NCBI RefSeq assembly: GCF_000025285.1
Contig: NC_013741.1
Coordinates: 1,116,001-1,180,000 of the forward strand
Length of the DNA: 64,000 nt
Direction of reading: 5' to 3'
Source: Archaeoglobus profundus DSM 5631
GTDB lineage: Archaea > Halobacteriota > Archaeoglobi > Archaeoglobales > Archaeoglobaceae
Positions 43,423-52,343 of this stretch are shown here, piece by piece. Under the pieces are notes generated by a model. The model worked only from the letters and a program-made list of their open reading frames with translations, did not search any database and was not told where the DNA came from. Made by a program: the position numbers and the translations under genes. Position 1 is the stretch's first letter. Every line of letters begins with the position of its first letter.

Positions 43423-44139
43423 TCATTTCCTGATACCAGTCCTTCTCGCAGCAATGCTACCAACCTTCCTTCCTGGAGGAGCCCTCCTACTGACCGTCTT
43501 AGGTCTTCCTACGTGCTGATGCTTACCTCCACCGAACGGGTGATCAACAGCATTCATTGCAACTCCTCTAACCCTCGGCCATTTAGCCGCTTTACTCTTC
43601 ATCTTGTGATATTTCTTTCCAGCCTTAACGAAGGGCTTATCCGTTCTACCTCCACCAGCAACTATTCCGATTGTAGCTCTGCATTTGGGATCGAACCACT
43701 TGAGCTTTCCAGACGGCATTTGGACTAGAACTCTGTCCTCTTCATGTGCAACAACAATTGCGTAAGTACCACTGGCCCTTGCAAACTTACCTCCATCTCC
43801 GGGCTGATTCTCAATGTTACAGACGTAAGTTCCCTCTGGAATGTTCTTGAGGTAAGTTGTGTTACCGGGCCTGATTTCTACGTTATCTCCAGCTTGAATC
43901 ACGTCTCCGATACCAATGCCCTCGACAGCCAAAACGTATTCTTTTCTGCCATCTGGCAACTTCACCAGAGCTACTGGCCCATTTCTTGCAGGATCGTGCT
44001 GAATGTCTACAACCTCAGCTGTGATAGTTTCACCTGGCCTGAACCTGAGATGTTTTATCTCAGCCCTGTACTTGTGTGAAGGAGCAGTATATGTGGGGGT
44101 TCCCTTTCCTCTATTCTGTGAAATTATACGCTTACCCAT
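43423..44139 (-). CDS. rpl2: Ribosomal protein uL2
   Basis: A 238-residue primary 23S rRNA-binding protein. Typical blocks are [27 protein letters not shown] at the start, [18 protein letters not shown], and the C-terminal [25 protein letters not shown] with the histidine implicated in peptidyl-transferase centre assembly. It lies between uL23 and uS19 as usual; 10 nt separate it from uL23. Confidence 0.96.
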   Translation of the reverse strand: MGKRIISQNRGKGTPTYTAPSHKYRAEIKHLRFRPGETITAEVVDIQHDPARNGPVALVKLPDGRKEYVLAVEGIGIGDVIQAGDNVEIRPGNTTYLKNIPEGTYVCNIENQPGDGGKFARASGTYAIVVAHEEDRVLVQMPSGKLKWFDPKCRATIGIVAGGGRTDKPFVKAGKKYHKMKSKAAKWPRVRGVAMNAVDHPFGGGKHQHVGRPKTVSRRAPPGRKVGSIAARRTGIRK

Positions 44140-44149
44140 TTACACCACC

Positions 44150-44392
44150 TCAGAACACACCCAACTTCGAAAGGATCTCTTCAGCTGAGCCCGTCTTCAG
44201 CTTGATGTAAGCCTTCTTTTCGCCCTTTGGAGTTATCAATGTGTTTACCTTCTCAACCTCAACACCAAACAGCCTTTCAATTTCCCTCTTAATGTCCGGC
44301 TTTCTGGCTCTGATATCGACTATAGCTGTGAGTATGTTCTTGTCCAGCAGGCTTACAGCCTTTTCCGTAACCAAGAAGCATTTGATCAGCAT
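44150..44392 (-). CDS. rpl23: Ribosomal protein uL23
   Basis: An 80-residue protein. It begins [19 protein letters not shown] and has [41 protein letters not shown]. It anchors SRP and other factors at the tunnel exit. The ATG at 44392 is picked since GAGGGGAT lies a few nt upstream; the start overlaps the end of uL4 by 7 nt, and a second ATG two codons earlier is possible. Confidence 0.93.
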   Translation of the reverse strand: MLIKCFLVTEKAVSLLDKNILTAIVDIRARKPDIKREIERLFGVEVEKVNTLITPKGEKKAYIKLKTGSAEEILSKLGVF

Positions 44393-45144
44393 AACCATCC
44401 CCTCAGATATTCTATTGCTGATTTGGTCCAAACAGTAAGTCTTCCAGCAACGCAACCCGGTGCGAGTAATTCGACGTTCAAATCTTTAACCAAAACAGCA
44501 TCGACACCCGGCAGGTTTTTAGCAGCCTTGATAACTCCATCATCTTTACCAACGACTAGCAGTACACTCCTCTTCATTACGTACCTTCTTCCTCTCATCT
44601 TACCCTTTCCAGCCCTAACCCTCTTAGTCTCTTTAGCCCTCTCTACATCCGCGTAGACTCCGATTGCCTTGAAGATCTCAGCAACCTCCTTAGTCTTCTT
44701 AATCGATTCTATGTCGTCAACCACTATCTTCGGCAACTCTCCCTCGAATACGTGATTTCTAGCCTTAACCAATTCAGGGTTTGCTGTTGCAGCAATTGCA
44801 GACATCAAAGCCTTCCTTTTCTCCTTCTTGTTTATCTTCTCGGCCCACTTCTTCTGAACCTTCGGTGGATGCGCCCTTCTACCTCCAACAGCCTGAGGGA
44901 CAACTACAGCCCTGCTACCTATCTTCCATCTTGGAACTCTTGCATAGCCGTATCCGGGTCCCCAGTTTTCCCATGCGTAATCAACTCCAGCCAAAGGATT
45001 CGTTCCGTAAGGCTGTCTCCTGTGAGATTGAATTGCTAGGACTGCCCTCTTGATTATGTCTGGCCTGAACTCAGTCTCAAATACCTTAGGAAGCTCTATT
45101 TCCTCAACGATTTCTCCCTTGAGGTTCAAAACCTTACCAATCAT
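44386..45144 (-). CDS. rpl4: Ribosomal protein uL4
   Basis: A 252-residue protein of the archaeal/eukaryal form. It starts [38 protein letters not shown] and includes the tunnel-reaching loop [45 protein letters not shown]-type sequence. The ATG at 45144 is chosen; a GTG at 45153 lies inside the ribosome-binding site. It overlaps uL23 at its end and follows uL3 by 5 nt. Confidence 0.95.
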   Translation of the reverse strand: MIGKVLNLKGEIVEEIELPKVFETEFRPDIIKRAVLAIQSHRRQPYGTNPLAGVDYAWENWGPGYGYARVPRWKIGSRAVVVPQAVGGRRAHPPKVQKKWAEKINKKEKRKALMSAIAATANPELVKARNHVFEGELPKIVVDDIESIKKTKEVAEIFKAIGVYADVERAKETKRVRAGKGKMRGRRYVMKRSVLLVVGKDDGVIKAAKNLPGVDAVLVKDLNVELLAPGCVAGRLTVWTKSAIEYLRGWLC

Positions 45145-45149
45145 CGCGA

Positions 45150-46148
45150 TCACCTACCCTGCTTTGATTTCGTGCTGATATACACGACATTTATTCCCTC
45201 ATAGGTGTATCTCGGAGGTCTTATTGCATCTCTCATCCTTATAAGCCTCTTAACTGGCCCGGGAACACTACCTGAAACTAAAACATAGTCGCTTCTAATG
45301 ACACCATAATGGACGAAACCACCCTCAGGAGTTATCTCCTCGCCGTTCTCTCCTATCTTAATTATCCTCTTATTGTATTCCGTTCTCTGGTGGAATCCCA
45401 TCTGTCCCGCTTGAGGAACAGTCCATCTTACTCTATGCGGAGTCCATGGGCCAAGTGTTCCAACTCTCCTGTGCTTACTGCTTCTTGCATGCTTTGCATC
45501 CAGAGTGATTACTCCCCACCTCTTTACTGGTCCCTGGAATCCCTTACCCTTCGTTATGGCAATGACATCGATGAATGCTCCCTCCTGAAATACTTCGGAA
45601 ACTCTTATTTCCTTTCCAAGCTTTGATATGGCGTAATCCAGAACTGCGTTAATGTCTGAGCCTCCAACTTTATATTCCATAACATCTGGTGTCTTTGAAG
45701 GAACTCCCGTTATCAAATAGGGCTGTGTGTAAGTAATCAGCCTGACTTCGGCAATGTTTTCAACATTCTTAAGGGATTCAACATCTGTGTTTATCTTCTT
45801 TGGCAAGGGCAATCTTCTGCTTAGATGTTCGTCAAGCTCGGTCGTCCATACTTCTTTTGCAATCTGCAGACCGTACATTGTGTTCTTGTAGACTCTTATC
45901 CCAGCAACTTTCATGGGAGGACACTCTAGTACTGTAACTGGGACAACTATCTCCTCTCCATATGTTGGAGAGTTCTTCCTGTCGTCAATCATTATTACGT
46001 GAGTCATTCCAGCCTTGTATCCTGCAAATCCAAGTAGCTTGGGCTCTCCCTCGTAGTCCGGCCAGCTCCTTATTCTTGGGATTACGTCCTTCGCCCTCTT
46101 TCTCGGGCTAAATGCCAAAGAACCTCTTCTCGGTCTGCTATACTTCAT
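45150..46148 (-). CDS. rpl3: Ribosomal protein uL3
   Basis: A 332-residue archaeal uL3. The N-terminus RPRRGSLAFSPRKRAKDVIPRIR is typical of the archaeal/eukaryal type; the core has ITKGKGFQGPVKRWGV and the loop RVGTLGPWTPHRVRWTVPQAGQMGFHQRTEYNKR reaching toward the peptidyl-transferase centre. It is the first ribosomal protein of the run and overlaps the upstream SPOUT methyltransferase gene by 4 nt. Confidence 0.95.
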   Translation of the reverse strand: MKYSRPRRGSLAFSPRKRAKDVIPRIRSWPDYEGEPKLLGFAGYKAGMTHVIMIDDRKNSPTYGEEIVVPVTVLECPPMKVAGIRVYKNTMYGLQIAKEVWTTELDEHLSRRLPLPKKINTDVESLKNVENIAEVRLITYTQPYLITGVPSKTPDVMEYKVGGSDINAVLDYAISKLGKEIRVSEVFQEGAFIDVIAITKGKGFQGPVKRWGVITLDAKHARSSKHRRVGTLGPWTPHRVRWTVPQAGQMGFHQRTEYNKRIIKIGENGEEITPEGGFVHYGVIRSDYVLVSGSVPGPVKRLIRMRDAIRPPRYTYEGINVVYISTKSKQGR

Positions 46149-46909
46149 TCAACCCACCTCACGTAATTAACTATTGCTAGAGTAGCGTAGATAGCCTCCT
46201 CTAACCTTACAGTCTCAACACCCTGCATGGGTATCGTGTTCCAACATCTCGCATCCGTATCGATTCCCAACCTCCTCATTATCTCGAACACCCCTTCTTC
46301 AGGACTTCCAAACACGAGTGTTACATCCTTTAGGGACTTTATCTCCTCTATTTTTGGCACCTTACATTTCCTCGAAGTTAGTACCACATTTTCCTTGCTG
46401 AGCACGTCCTTTAGCTCAGCTATCCTTACCTTGTATCCCCAATATTCCTCAGGCTTAGCCTCTTCAACTACCAACGGATTCGTCGAACAGACCCTGACGG
46501 TGACACGGGCACCCCTCTTGGCCTTGCTCTTAAGGGGTGCCAGGGCCTTTACACCTATATCGACCCACCGTGTCCCGTCAGGACCAACCCTTACTACGAC
46601 CCCTTCCCTCACCTCACCGACTTTTAAGCGTTTCGGCTTATGAGAGGGAATTTTAAGGGGTGGCAAAACTCCAGCGTATTTCAGCGTTTCCTTTATAGGA
46701 ATGTACTTTCGAAGGTATTGCGGAGTTTCTGCATACTCCAAAACATCCTTTATGAACTGGGACTCGTTGAGCTTAGGATCTCGGTAAATTATTATTTCCC
46801 CGACTCTAAAAATTGCACAGGCTCTCGCAATTAACCCTACTTTAAAAGTCTTTATCTTCGGGTCGTTCTCGTTTATTAAAGCTGATGATGGGATTGCCAC
46901 AGAGATCAT
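46145..46909 (-). CDS. SPOUT-class RNA methyltransferase (COG2106, upstream of uL3)
   Basis: A 254-residue protein with the start MISVAIPSSALINENDPKIKTFKVGLIARACAIFRVGEIIIYRD and the C-terminal knot region LTLVFGSPEEGVFEIM and IPMQGVETVRLEEAIYATLAIVNYV, the pattern of the SPOUT family encoded next to uL3 in many archaea. An internal OB-like domain (RLKVGEVREGVVVRVG, about residue 95) is present. Eukaryal relatives methylate 28S rRNA at N3 of uridine; the archaeal substrate is likely 23S rRNA. Start at 46909 fits a TATA-like TTTTAACA box about 25 nt upstream (near 46934). Confidence 0.85.
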   Translation of the reverse strand: MISVAIPSSALINENDPKIKTFKVGLIARACAIFRVGEIIIYRDPKLNESQFIKDVLEYAETPQYLRKYIPIKETLKYAGVLPPLKIPSHKPKRLKVGEVREGVVVRVGPDGTRWVDIGVKALAPLKSKAKRGARVTVRVCSTNPLVVEEAKPEEYWGYKVRIAELKDVLSKENVVLTSRKCKVPKIEEIKSLKDVTLVFGSPEEGVFEIMRRLGIDTDARCWNTIPMQGVETVRLEEAIYATLAIVNYVRWVE

Positions 46910-46941
46910 TCGTAGTGTGTAGATAGAGCTGTTAAAATCAT

Positions 46942-47592
46942 TCACTCCCCATACCAAACTATCTCATTTTCAACAATATCGTAATACCACTTTTTGAGGT
47001 TGTATTCGGGGAATATCGATCTTATAATCGTCGCACATCTTCTCAGTCTGGTGTCCACTTTCTCGACGTTTAACCTGATTATATTTAACGAGAACGTGTA
47101 CATCATCTGATTTACTTGAGGGGAGAATATCGCCCCGTTAAACACGGAAACTATTTTCAGGTTATTATTATATTTCATGAGGTTTGCAACCCTCGGGAAG
47201 AGATCCAAAAGAAATTTCTCTGAGAACACTATTGCGTAGAAATCCAGACCAAGAACTACGGCCAGTGTTTTCTTCGTAATATCGCTTAAAGTTTTGCTGA
47301 GTCTTCCAGCTATAAGCGGAGCGGATCCGCCAGGATCTCTAGTATTTTTAGATAAAATTTGCACGACATCTACATCTTTTAAGAGTTCCGTATCTCTTAA
47401 AACTCTCTCTAAATAATCGATGAAAGTTAGATGAGCATCCATGAAAGAAACGAGAACAACTCTATCGAACTCTGGCTTAACCTCTTGGAGATACCTGTAC
47501 ACAAACATTTCAACTTCGCTACCTACCTCGTATTCTACAAGCGATGGTGATAATCTCTTCGAAGACTCGATAAATATCTGAAGAGGGTTCAT
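46942..47592 (-). CDS. Unknown protein, possibly a KaiC/RecA-like fold without P-loop
   Basis: A 216-residue soluble protein that I do not recognise as a named family. Its strand order resembles the second half of KaiC/RecA-like ATPases: FDRVVLVSFMDAH, a Walker B-like strand TLAVVLGLDFYAIVF, an edge strand LKIVSVFNGAIF, and an end YNLKKWYYDIVENEIVW that recalls the KaiC tail Y-F-I-x-G-I-V. No GxxGxGKT loop is present, so it should not bind ATP in the usual way. It follows a 97-residue helical protein and a double-KaiC gene on the same strand, which suggests a partner or regulator of that ATPase. The ATG at 47592 is used. Confidence 0.5.
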   Translation of the reverse strand: MNPLQIFIESSKRLSPSLVEYEVGSEVEMFVYRYLQEVKPEFDRVVLVSFMDAHLTFIDYLERVLRDTELLKDVDVVQILSKNTRDPGGSAPLIAGRLSKTLSDITKKTLAVVLGLDFYAIVFSEKFLLDLFPRVANLMKYNNNLKIVSVFNGAIFSPQVNQMMYTFSLNIIRLNVEKVDTRLRRCATIIRSIFPEYNLKKWYYDIVENEIVWYGE

Positions 47593-47600
47593 AACCCCAC

Positions 47601-47894
47601 TCAAAGCAGTCTTAGGATCTCTACTGCCTTTTCAAGAATATCTATATCCTCTTCTACTTCCAGTAACTTCTTCACTTCATCAACTATGAGCATTTCGAGT
47701 AGTCTACCGCTGTACTCCCCAAAGAGCCTGTTCACCAGCTCCTTAAATCTCTTTGGATCTCTATAGGCGAGTTCAAATCCCGCATTCGCTTGCATTTTCA
47801 AGTGAATTTCGAGTATTTTCTCTAAAGCTGGATTCGCTCTCCTCGTAGCGTTTCTGACCGCTCTAATCATCACTTCTTCAGGATTGCTAATCAC
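47601..47894 (-). CDS. Small all-helical protein in the KaiC operon
   Basis: A 97-residue protein made of amphipathic helices, with a NPALEKILEIHLKMQANAGFELAYRDPKRFKELVNRLFGEYSG core. The DPKRF...LFG pattern weakly recalls small archaeal sensor-associated helical domains (NitrOD5-like), but I cannot confirm this. It overlaps the KaiC gene by 8 nt and is followed 8 nt later by the P-loop-less protein, so the three are clearly one operon. A role as an adaptor to KaiC signalling is an inference from position only. Confidence 0.5.
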   Translation of the reverse strand: MISNPEEVMIRAVRNATRRANPALEKILEIHLKMQANAGFELAYRDPKRFKELVNRLFGEYSGRLLEMLIVDEVKKLLEVEEDIDILEKAVEILRLL

Positions 47895-49221
47895 TTATTT
47901 CCACCCCCTTCGAAGTTATGTCAAATTTGTAAATCTTCCTCGCGTGATTTGAAGCTCTCGACTTAAGTATGAGCATCTTTTTGACCATTCTACCATCCTC
48001 AAAATCGTATCCGAGGAGTATGATGTTATCGGCAAGTGTACTCAATCCCGTTGGAGGTAAACATTCAATTCCTCCCTCCATATTCATCGTAAGAATAGTT
48101 GCAATTTGATTATTTTTGACGGCCAGCTGAAGATATCTCACCATTTTCGATAGCTCTACCCTGTCCATGTGCTCCTCGAGAGCAGTATAGCTGTCTATGA
48201 CAAGGGCAACTGGTTTCTCATTCTCGATTATCTCCTTCAGCTTGACGAATATACTTACGGGACTTTCAGATTCTGGAACTATCGATATTATATTCAACCT
48301 ATCTTTCACCGATTCGTACTTCATACCGTAGTTGTTCATACTTCTAAGTATATCCCCAACAGATTCCTCAAGGGTTACAAAAACTGCTCTGTGCCCTCTT
48401 AGGGCGTTTGTATACACAAAGTGAAGTCCAAAAGTTGTCTTTCCAGTTCCAGTCTGCCCGGCAATAACTGTTATTGAACCCTTGTAAAAACCACCATCTG
48501 TTAACACGTCCAACTTTGCAATGCCAGTCGTAACCCTCTCCCTAGTTACAACTTCGGTTCTTTCAAGCTCTGGCACTTCGAAAAGCTCTATACCTTTGTC
48601 AGTTATCGCATACTCGTACTGTGGTTTCTCTATTTTTCTCCTTCTCATCTTGGGAATTTCCATTACCCTTCTATAGTGTTCACCGTACTTGATGTATCTG
48701 AGGATTATGACACCATCAACTACGAATTCCTCAACACCAAATCCTAACTCCTCTTTACCCATCGGCTTCTCAGCTACAAGTAGTGCAACTGCACCTATGC
48801 TCTTTACTAAGGTTCCTAAAGATGCATGAAGGAAAGACCTAACAGCATCCGGACTCATTAGAGATGTCAGAGCTGTTATGGAATCAATTACTATCAAATC
48901 AGGCTTAAAATTGAATATTTCCTCTGTTATCAGCTTTAGCTGAGCCTCTAAAGCTTCTCTACCAACCGTAAACAAATCTACGAACTTAAACTTAGATTCA
49001 TCTATTTCCCAACCGAATCCTTCGATTGTTCCAAAGTAATCTTCCTTGGGTTCGTTAAGTGATACAAACAACACTTTTTTACCCTTCTTGATTTCGTTTA
49101 TCGCGATTGCAGAAACAAGCGTGGTCTTTCCCGTTCCCGGTTCTCCTGCGATGAGAATCATCGAACCTCTTGGGAATCCGCCGGGAATTATTCTTGTGAG
49201 AAGGTAATCTGTTGAGGGCAT
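47887..49221 (-). CDS. Double-domain KaiC-family ATPase
   Basis: A 444-residue protein of two RecA-like KaiC domains. The first has Walker A GEPGTGKTT (about residues 26-34), FVSLNEPKEDY and Walker B DLIVIDSITAL; the second has GQTGTGKTT (about 254), FVTLEESVGD and VALVIDSYTAL. The EE/NE after the third strand is the catalytic pair in KaiC. Archaeal KaiC homologues act as signalling ATPases and switch partners, not necessarily as clocks. It starts at an ATG about 25 nt after a TTTAAATATT box, so it is probably leaderless. It heads a three-gene operon lying between ribosomal and chemotaxis genes. Confidence 0.9.
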   Translation of the reverse strand: MPSTDYLLTRIIPGGFPRGSMILIAGEPGTGKTTLVSAIAINEIKKGKKVLFVSLNEPKEDYFGTIEGFGWEIDESKFKFVDLFTVGREALEAQLKLITEEIFNFKPDLIVIDSITALTSLMSPDAVRSFLHASLGTLVKSIGAVALLVAEKPMGKEELGFGVEEFVVDGVIILRYIKYGEHYRRVMEIPKMRRRKIEKPQYEYAITDKGIELFEVPELERTEVVTRERVTTGIAKLDVLTDGGFYKGSITVIAGQTGTGKTTFGLHFVYTNALRGHRAVFVTLEESVGDILRSMNNYGMKYESVKDRLNIISIVPESESPVSIFVKLKEIIENEKPVALVIDSYTALEEHMDRVELSKMVRYLQLAVKNNQIATILTMNMEGGIECLPPTGLSTLADNIILLGYDFEDGRMVKKMLILKSRASNHARKIYKFDITSKGVEISD

Positions 49222-49256
49222 AGCAACACTTCGCTCTAAAATATTTAAATGTATCT
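49222..49256 (-). promoter_or_regulatory. TATA box of the KaiC operon
   Basis: On the minus strand the A/T-rich ACATTTAAATATTTTAG (about 49236-49252) has its centre about 23 nt before the KaiC ATG at 49221. The spacing matches leaderless archaeal promoters. It lies immediately after the candidate guide RNA, so the kaiC operon seems to have its own promoter. Confidence 0.45.
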
Positions 49257-49257
49257 T

Positions 49258-49320
49258 AATGTGCGGGCCGTCCGTATCGGGCTCTCATTCAATCGAACCC
49301 GACCCCTAACGACCCTACTG
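49258..49320 (-). ncRNA. Candidate H/ACA-like pseudouridylation guide RNA
   Basis: Read on the minus strand, this gene-free stretch folds as one H/ACA-type hairpin. The outer stem is GGGUCG/CGGCCC (49315-49310 with 49270-49265). An internal loop follows, with UUAGGG on the 5' side and ACGGA on the 3' side. The inner stem is GUCGGGU/GCCCGAU (49303-49297 with 49282-49276). The terminal loop contains GA and UGA elements compatible with a K-loop. An ACA box lies at 49262-49260, 13-14 nt below the inner stem, close to the canonical spacing. A TATA-like AAACTTTTTATC at 49348-49337 would start transcription near 49317. The local sequence is GC-rich against an A/T-rich background. Confidence 0.5.
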
Positions 49321-49350
49321 GAATAGTTTAAAAAGTGATAAAAAGTTTAC

Positions 49351-49632
49351 TCAACAATATTTAACAGCTAAAATAGATACGAGTCTTCTACCAGTTTCTG
49401 TTAACGTGTACTTGTCCTCATTCTTCTCAACAACATTGAGTTGCATTAAAGCTTTCAAATGCCTGTCAAGAATTCCGGGATTCAACTTCGTTTTAAACAT
49501 CAATTGGGAGAATCTCATAGGATTTTTTTCCAAGCTAAACAGAATGGAGCTGACGCCATTTCTTGAAACAACCTTAAGCAGCTTCTGTTGCTTATCGTTG
49601 ACGACGCTTTTAGCCATAACGCCCGCCAACAT
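49351..49632 (-). CDS. Winged-helix transcriptional regulator
   Basis: A 93-residue protein with a winged-helix pattern: ILFSLEKNPMRFSQLMFKTKLNPGILDRHLKALMQLNVVEKNEDKYTLTETGRRLV. The first helix and recognition helix (residues about 30-60) and the wing (KYTLTETGR) are visible; no ligand domain is present. It resembles the 91-residue regulator at 51.3 kb, so they are paralogues. The ATG at 49632 follows the strong ribosome-binding site AAGGAGGAGGT. A perfect palindromic operator (49655-49675) lies in its promoter, which suggests autoregulation. It is upstream, on the same strand, of the KaiC genes and downstream of a chemoreceptor gene. Confidence 0.78.
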   Translation of the reverse strand: MLAGVMAKSVVNDKQQKLLKVVSRNGVSSILFSLEKNPMRFSQLMFKTKLNPGILDRHLKALMQLNVVEKNEDKYTLTETGRRLVSILAVKYC

Positions 49633-49654
49633 AACGACCTCCTCCTTAGAATTG

Positions 49655-49675
49655 TTACTATAATTATCATAGTAA
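49655..49675. promoter_or_regulatory. Palindromic operator candidate upstream of wHTH regulator
   Basis: Perfect inverted repeat TTACTAT-7 nt-ATAGTAA, centred about 33 nt upstream of the regulator ATG. The same TTACTAT heptamer occurs at 51143 in front of the soluble chemoreceptor gene. A dimeric wHTH would bind such a 21-bp site. Confidence 0.5.
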
Positions 49676-49724
49676 TGCGCTATTTATAGGTTTCGATTTA
49701 AAAATGTATAGAGTCATAAATATT

Positions 49725-51125
<1,401 letters not shown>

Positions 51126-51142
51126 CTAACACCTCGTCATTA

Positions 51143-51209
51143 TTACTATTACAATTTGCTATTACAATTTCGTAAAACAGAAAATAACATTTTCGTTTAA
51201 CATTGTAAT
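51143..51209. promoter_or_regulatory. Repeated ATTACAATTT and inverted ATTGTAAT motifs before the chemoreceptor gene
   Basis: The A/T-rich 178-nt gap between the receptor gene and the next regulator gene carries TTACTAT (51143-51149), two direct ATTACAATTT copies (51148-51157 and 51161-51170, spaced 13 nt) and a reverse ATTGTAAT (51202-51209). These are candidate operator sites for one or both of the small wHTH proteins. Nothing coding is seen in the gap. Confidence 0.4.
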
Positions 51210-51300
51210 TTGAATTTAGAAATCAATATGAGAAATAAAAATAATAAAAGCAGAAAATAGTAAAGCAATTAGTAAAACAATAATGAACCGATTGGAAACA

Positions 51301-51573
51301 TCATTCATCTAAGACTTCAAATACCTTCTCAATTCTGCTGAAGAGCTCTACCCCCTTCTCTGTTACTACATACCTACCATCATACTTCTTGACGGCACCA
51401 ATCTCCATGAGATGTCTTATGTACCTGCTCAGAACACTTGGATTCATTCTCAGACTTAACATAAGTTCAGTAAAGCATAATCCCTCTCGAAACTTCTTCA
51501 GAATAAGGAGGATCTTCACCGTATTGGGATGAAACACAATCTTACATCTCTTCAGCTTATGCTCTAATTCCAT
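51301..51573 (-). CDS. Winged-helix transcriptional regulator (paralogue)
   Basis: A 90-residue protein with the same layout as the regulator at 49.4 kb: VKILLILKKFREGLCFTELMLSLRMNPSVLSRYIRHLMEIGAVKKYDGRYVVTEKGVELF. The helix-turn-helix is at about residues 28-55 and the wing at GRYVVTEKG. The ATG at 51573 is used because it begins the first helix. It is divergent from vapBC across about 90 A/T-rich nt and lies upstream of the chemoreceptor gene. Likely a local regulator of receptor and/or chemotaxis genes; the ligand is unknown. Confidence 0.75.
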   Translation of the reverse strand: MELEHKLKRCKIVFHPNTVKILLILKKFREGLCFTELMLSLRMNPSVLSRYIRHLMEIGAVKKYDGRYVVTEKGVELFSRIEKVFEVLDE

Positions 51574-51681
51574 ACAATATCGTAGTGTGCTTATAGATAT
51601 AAACATATCGGTTTTACGAATATAGTTTTACAAAAAGGCTTTACAAAGAGTTAAATATTGCTTATGGCAAATATAAGTCTA

Positions 51682-51870
51682 ATGAAAAGCGAAAGAAAAG
51701 ATGCAATTGTGTGTATACGAATTCCGAGGTCTTTAAAGACTGAGATGAATAAGTTGGATATAAACTGGAGTGAATACTTGAGAGGTGTTATTGAAAGCAA
51801 GGTTAGAATGGAAAAGATCAAGAAGACTTGGAAGGAGATAGAGAAAATCAGAGAATCTCTTACACTTTAA
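51682..51870 (+). CDS. vapB: VapB-type antitoxin
   Basis: A 62-residue protein. The N-terminal DAIVCIRIPRSLKTEMNKLDINWSEYLRGVIESKV looks like a ribbon-helix-helix DNA-binding domain; the charged helical tail (EKIKKTWKEIEKIRESL) would wrap the toxin. An ATG at 51664 is a possible alternative start; box spacing from TTAAATATT (about 51650) favours 51682. The PIN toxin gene follows within 33 nt. Small archaeal RHH-PIN pairs are usually autoregulated toxin-antitoxin modules. Confidence 0.75.
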   Translation: MKSERKDAIVCIRIPRSLKTEMNKLDINWSEYLRGVIESKVRMEKIKKTWKEIEKIRESLTL

Positions 51871-51902
51871 ACTGTTTTGGAAGTGATAATCTAAACCTAA
51901 AC

Positions 51903-52343
51903 ATGAGTGGTGAAAAATTCATGATTGCAGACTTAAACTTGGTTAGAAGTTGGATATTTGATAAAAATAAAAAAGCTTCTATATTAAAAGAAATGATGGA
52001 GAATGGTGAAATACCTCTTATGATACCCGAAACTATCAAGTTTGAAATTTGTAGAGCAATATTAGGATTAAAAGCACCCGTAGACGTTCTAAAAAGGTTA
52101 GTTGAGCTTGTAACAGAATATATTGAGTTTTTCACAATCAAAGTCGACGGACAAGTGTTATCCGAAGCTGTAGAAATCTACAAGAACTTAAAGAATGTCG
52201 ATTTTGCAACTGCCGTTTGCCTTGCAACTGCAAAAAATCTTAGAAAAGCTTGCATCACTACAGACCACAAACTGGCTGATTACTTGAGAGAGAACGGATA
52301 CAACGTATTAACTGTGGATGAGGTAATCCATACTCTTAAGTGA
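51903..52343 (+). CDS. vapC: VapC-type PIN-domain toxin
   Basis: A 146-residue PIN protein. Acidic catalytic residues can be placed as Asp in MIADLNLVRSWIF (residue about 9), Glu in IKFEICRAILG (about 48), Asp in NVDFATAVCLATAK (about 103) and Asp in ITTDHKLADYL (about 121). PIN toxins cut RNA, often tRNA or rRNA, and are neutralised by VapB. The ATG at 51903 is used; the longer upstream frame overlaps vapB. The pair lies on the opposite strand between two chemotaxis gene blocks, and the 3' end overlaps cheR by 36 nt. Confidence 0.82.
   Translation: MSGEKFMIADLNLVRSWIFDKNKKASILKEMMENGEIPLMIPETIKFEICRAILGLKAPVDVLKRLVELVTEYIEFFTIKVDGQVLSEAVEIYKNLKNVDFATAVCLATAKNLRKACITTDHKLADYLRENGYNVLTVDEVIHTLK

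Noticed and set aside
34000-45000. Long open frames on the plus strand opposite ribosomal genes
   Set aside because: They mirror strongly conserved minus-strand ribosomal proteins, have no ribosome-binding sites and encode no recognisable domains.
47887-49221. Circadian clock KaiC
   Set aside because: No KaiA/KaiB, and the phosphorylated Ser-Thr pair typical of clock KaiC is not evident. Archaeal KaiC homologues have broader signalling roles.
49258-49320. tRNA gene, suggested by a GGGTTCGATT string on the minus strand
   Set aside because: No acceptor stem, D-arm or anticodon arm can be formed; the TTCGATT string is not flanked by a T-stem. An H/ACA layout fits better.
51130-51300. Possible CRISPR-like repeats in the A/T-rich gap
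   Set aside because: Only 10-nt copies at 13-nt spacing; no repeat-spacer periodicity and no cas genes. Better read as operator sites.
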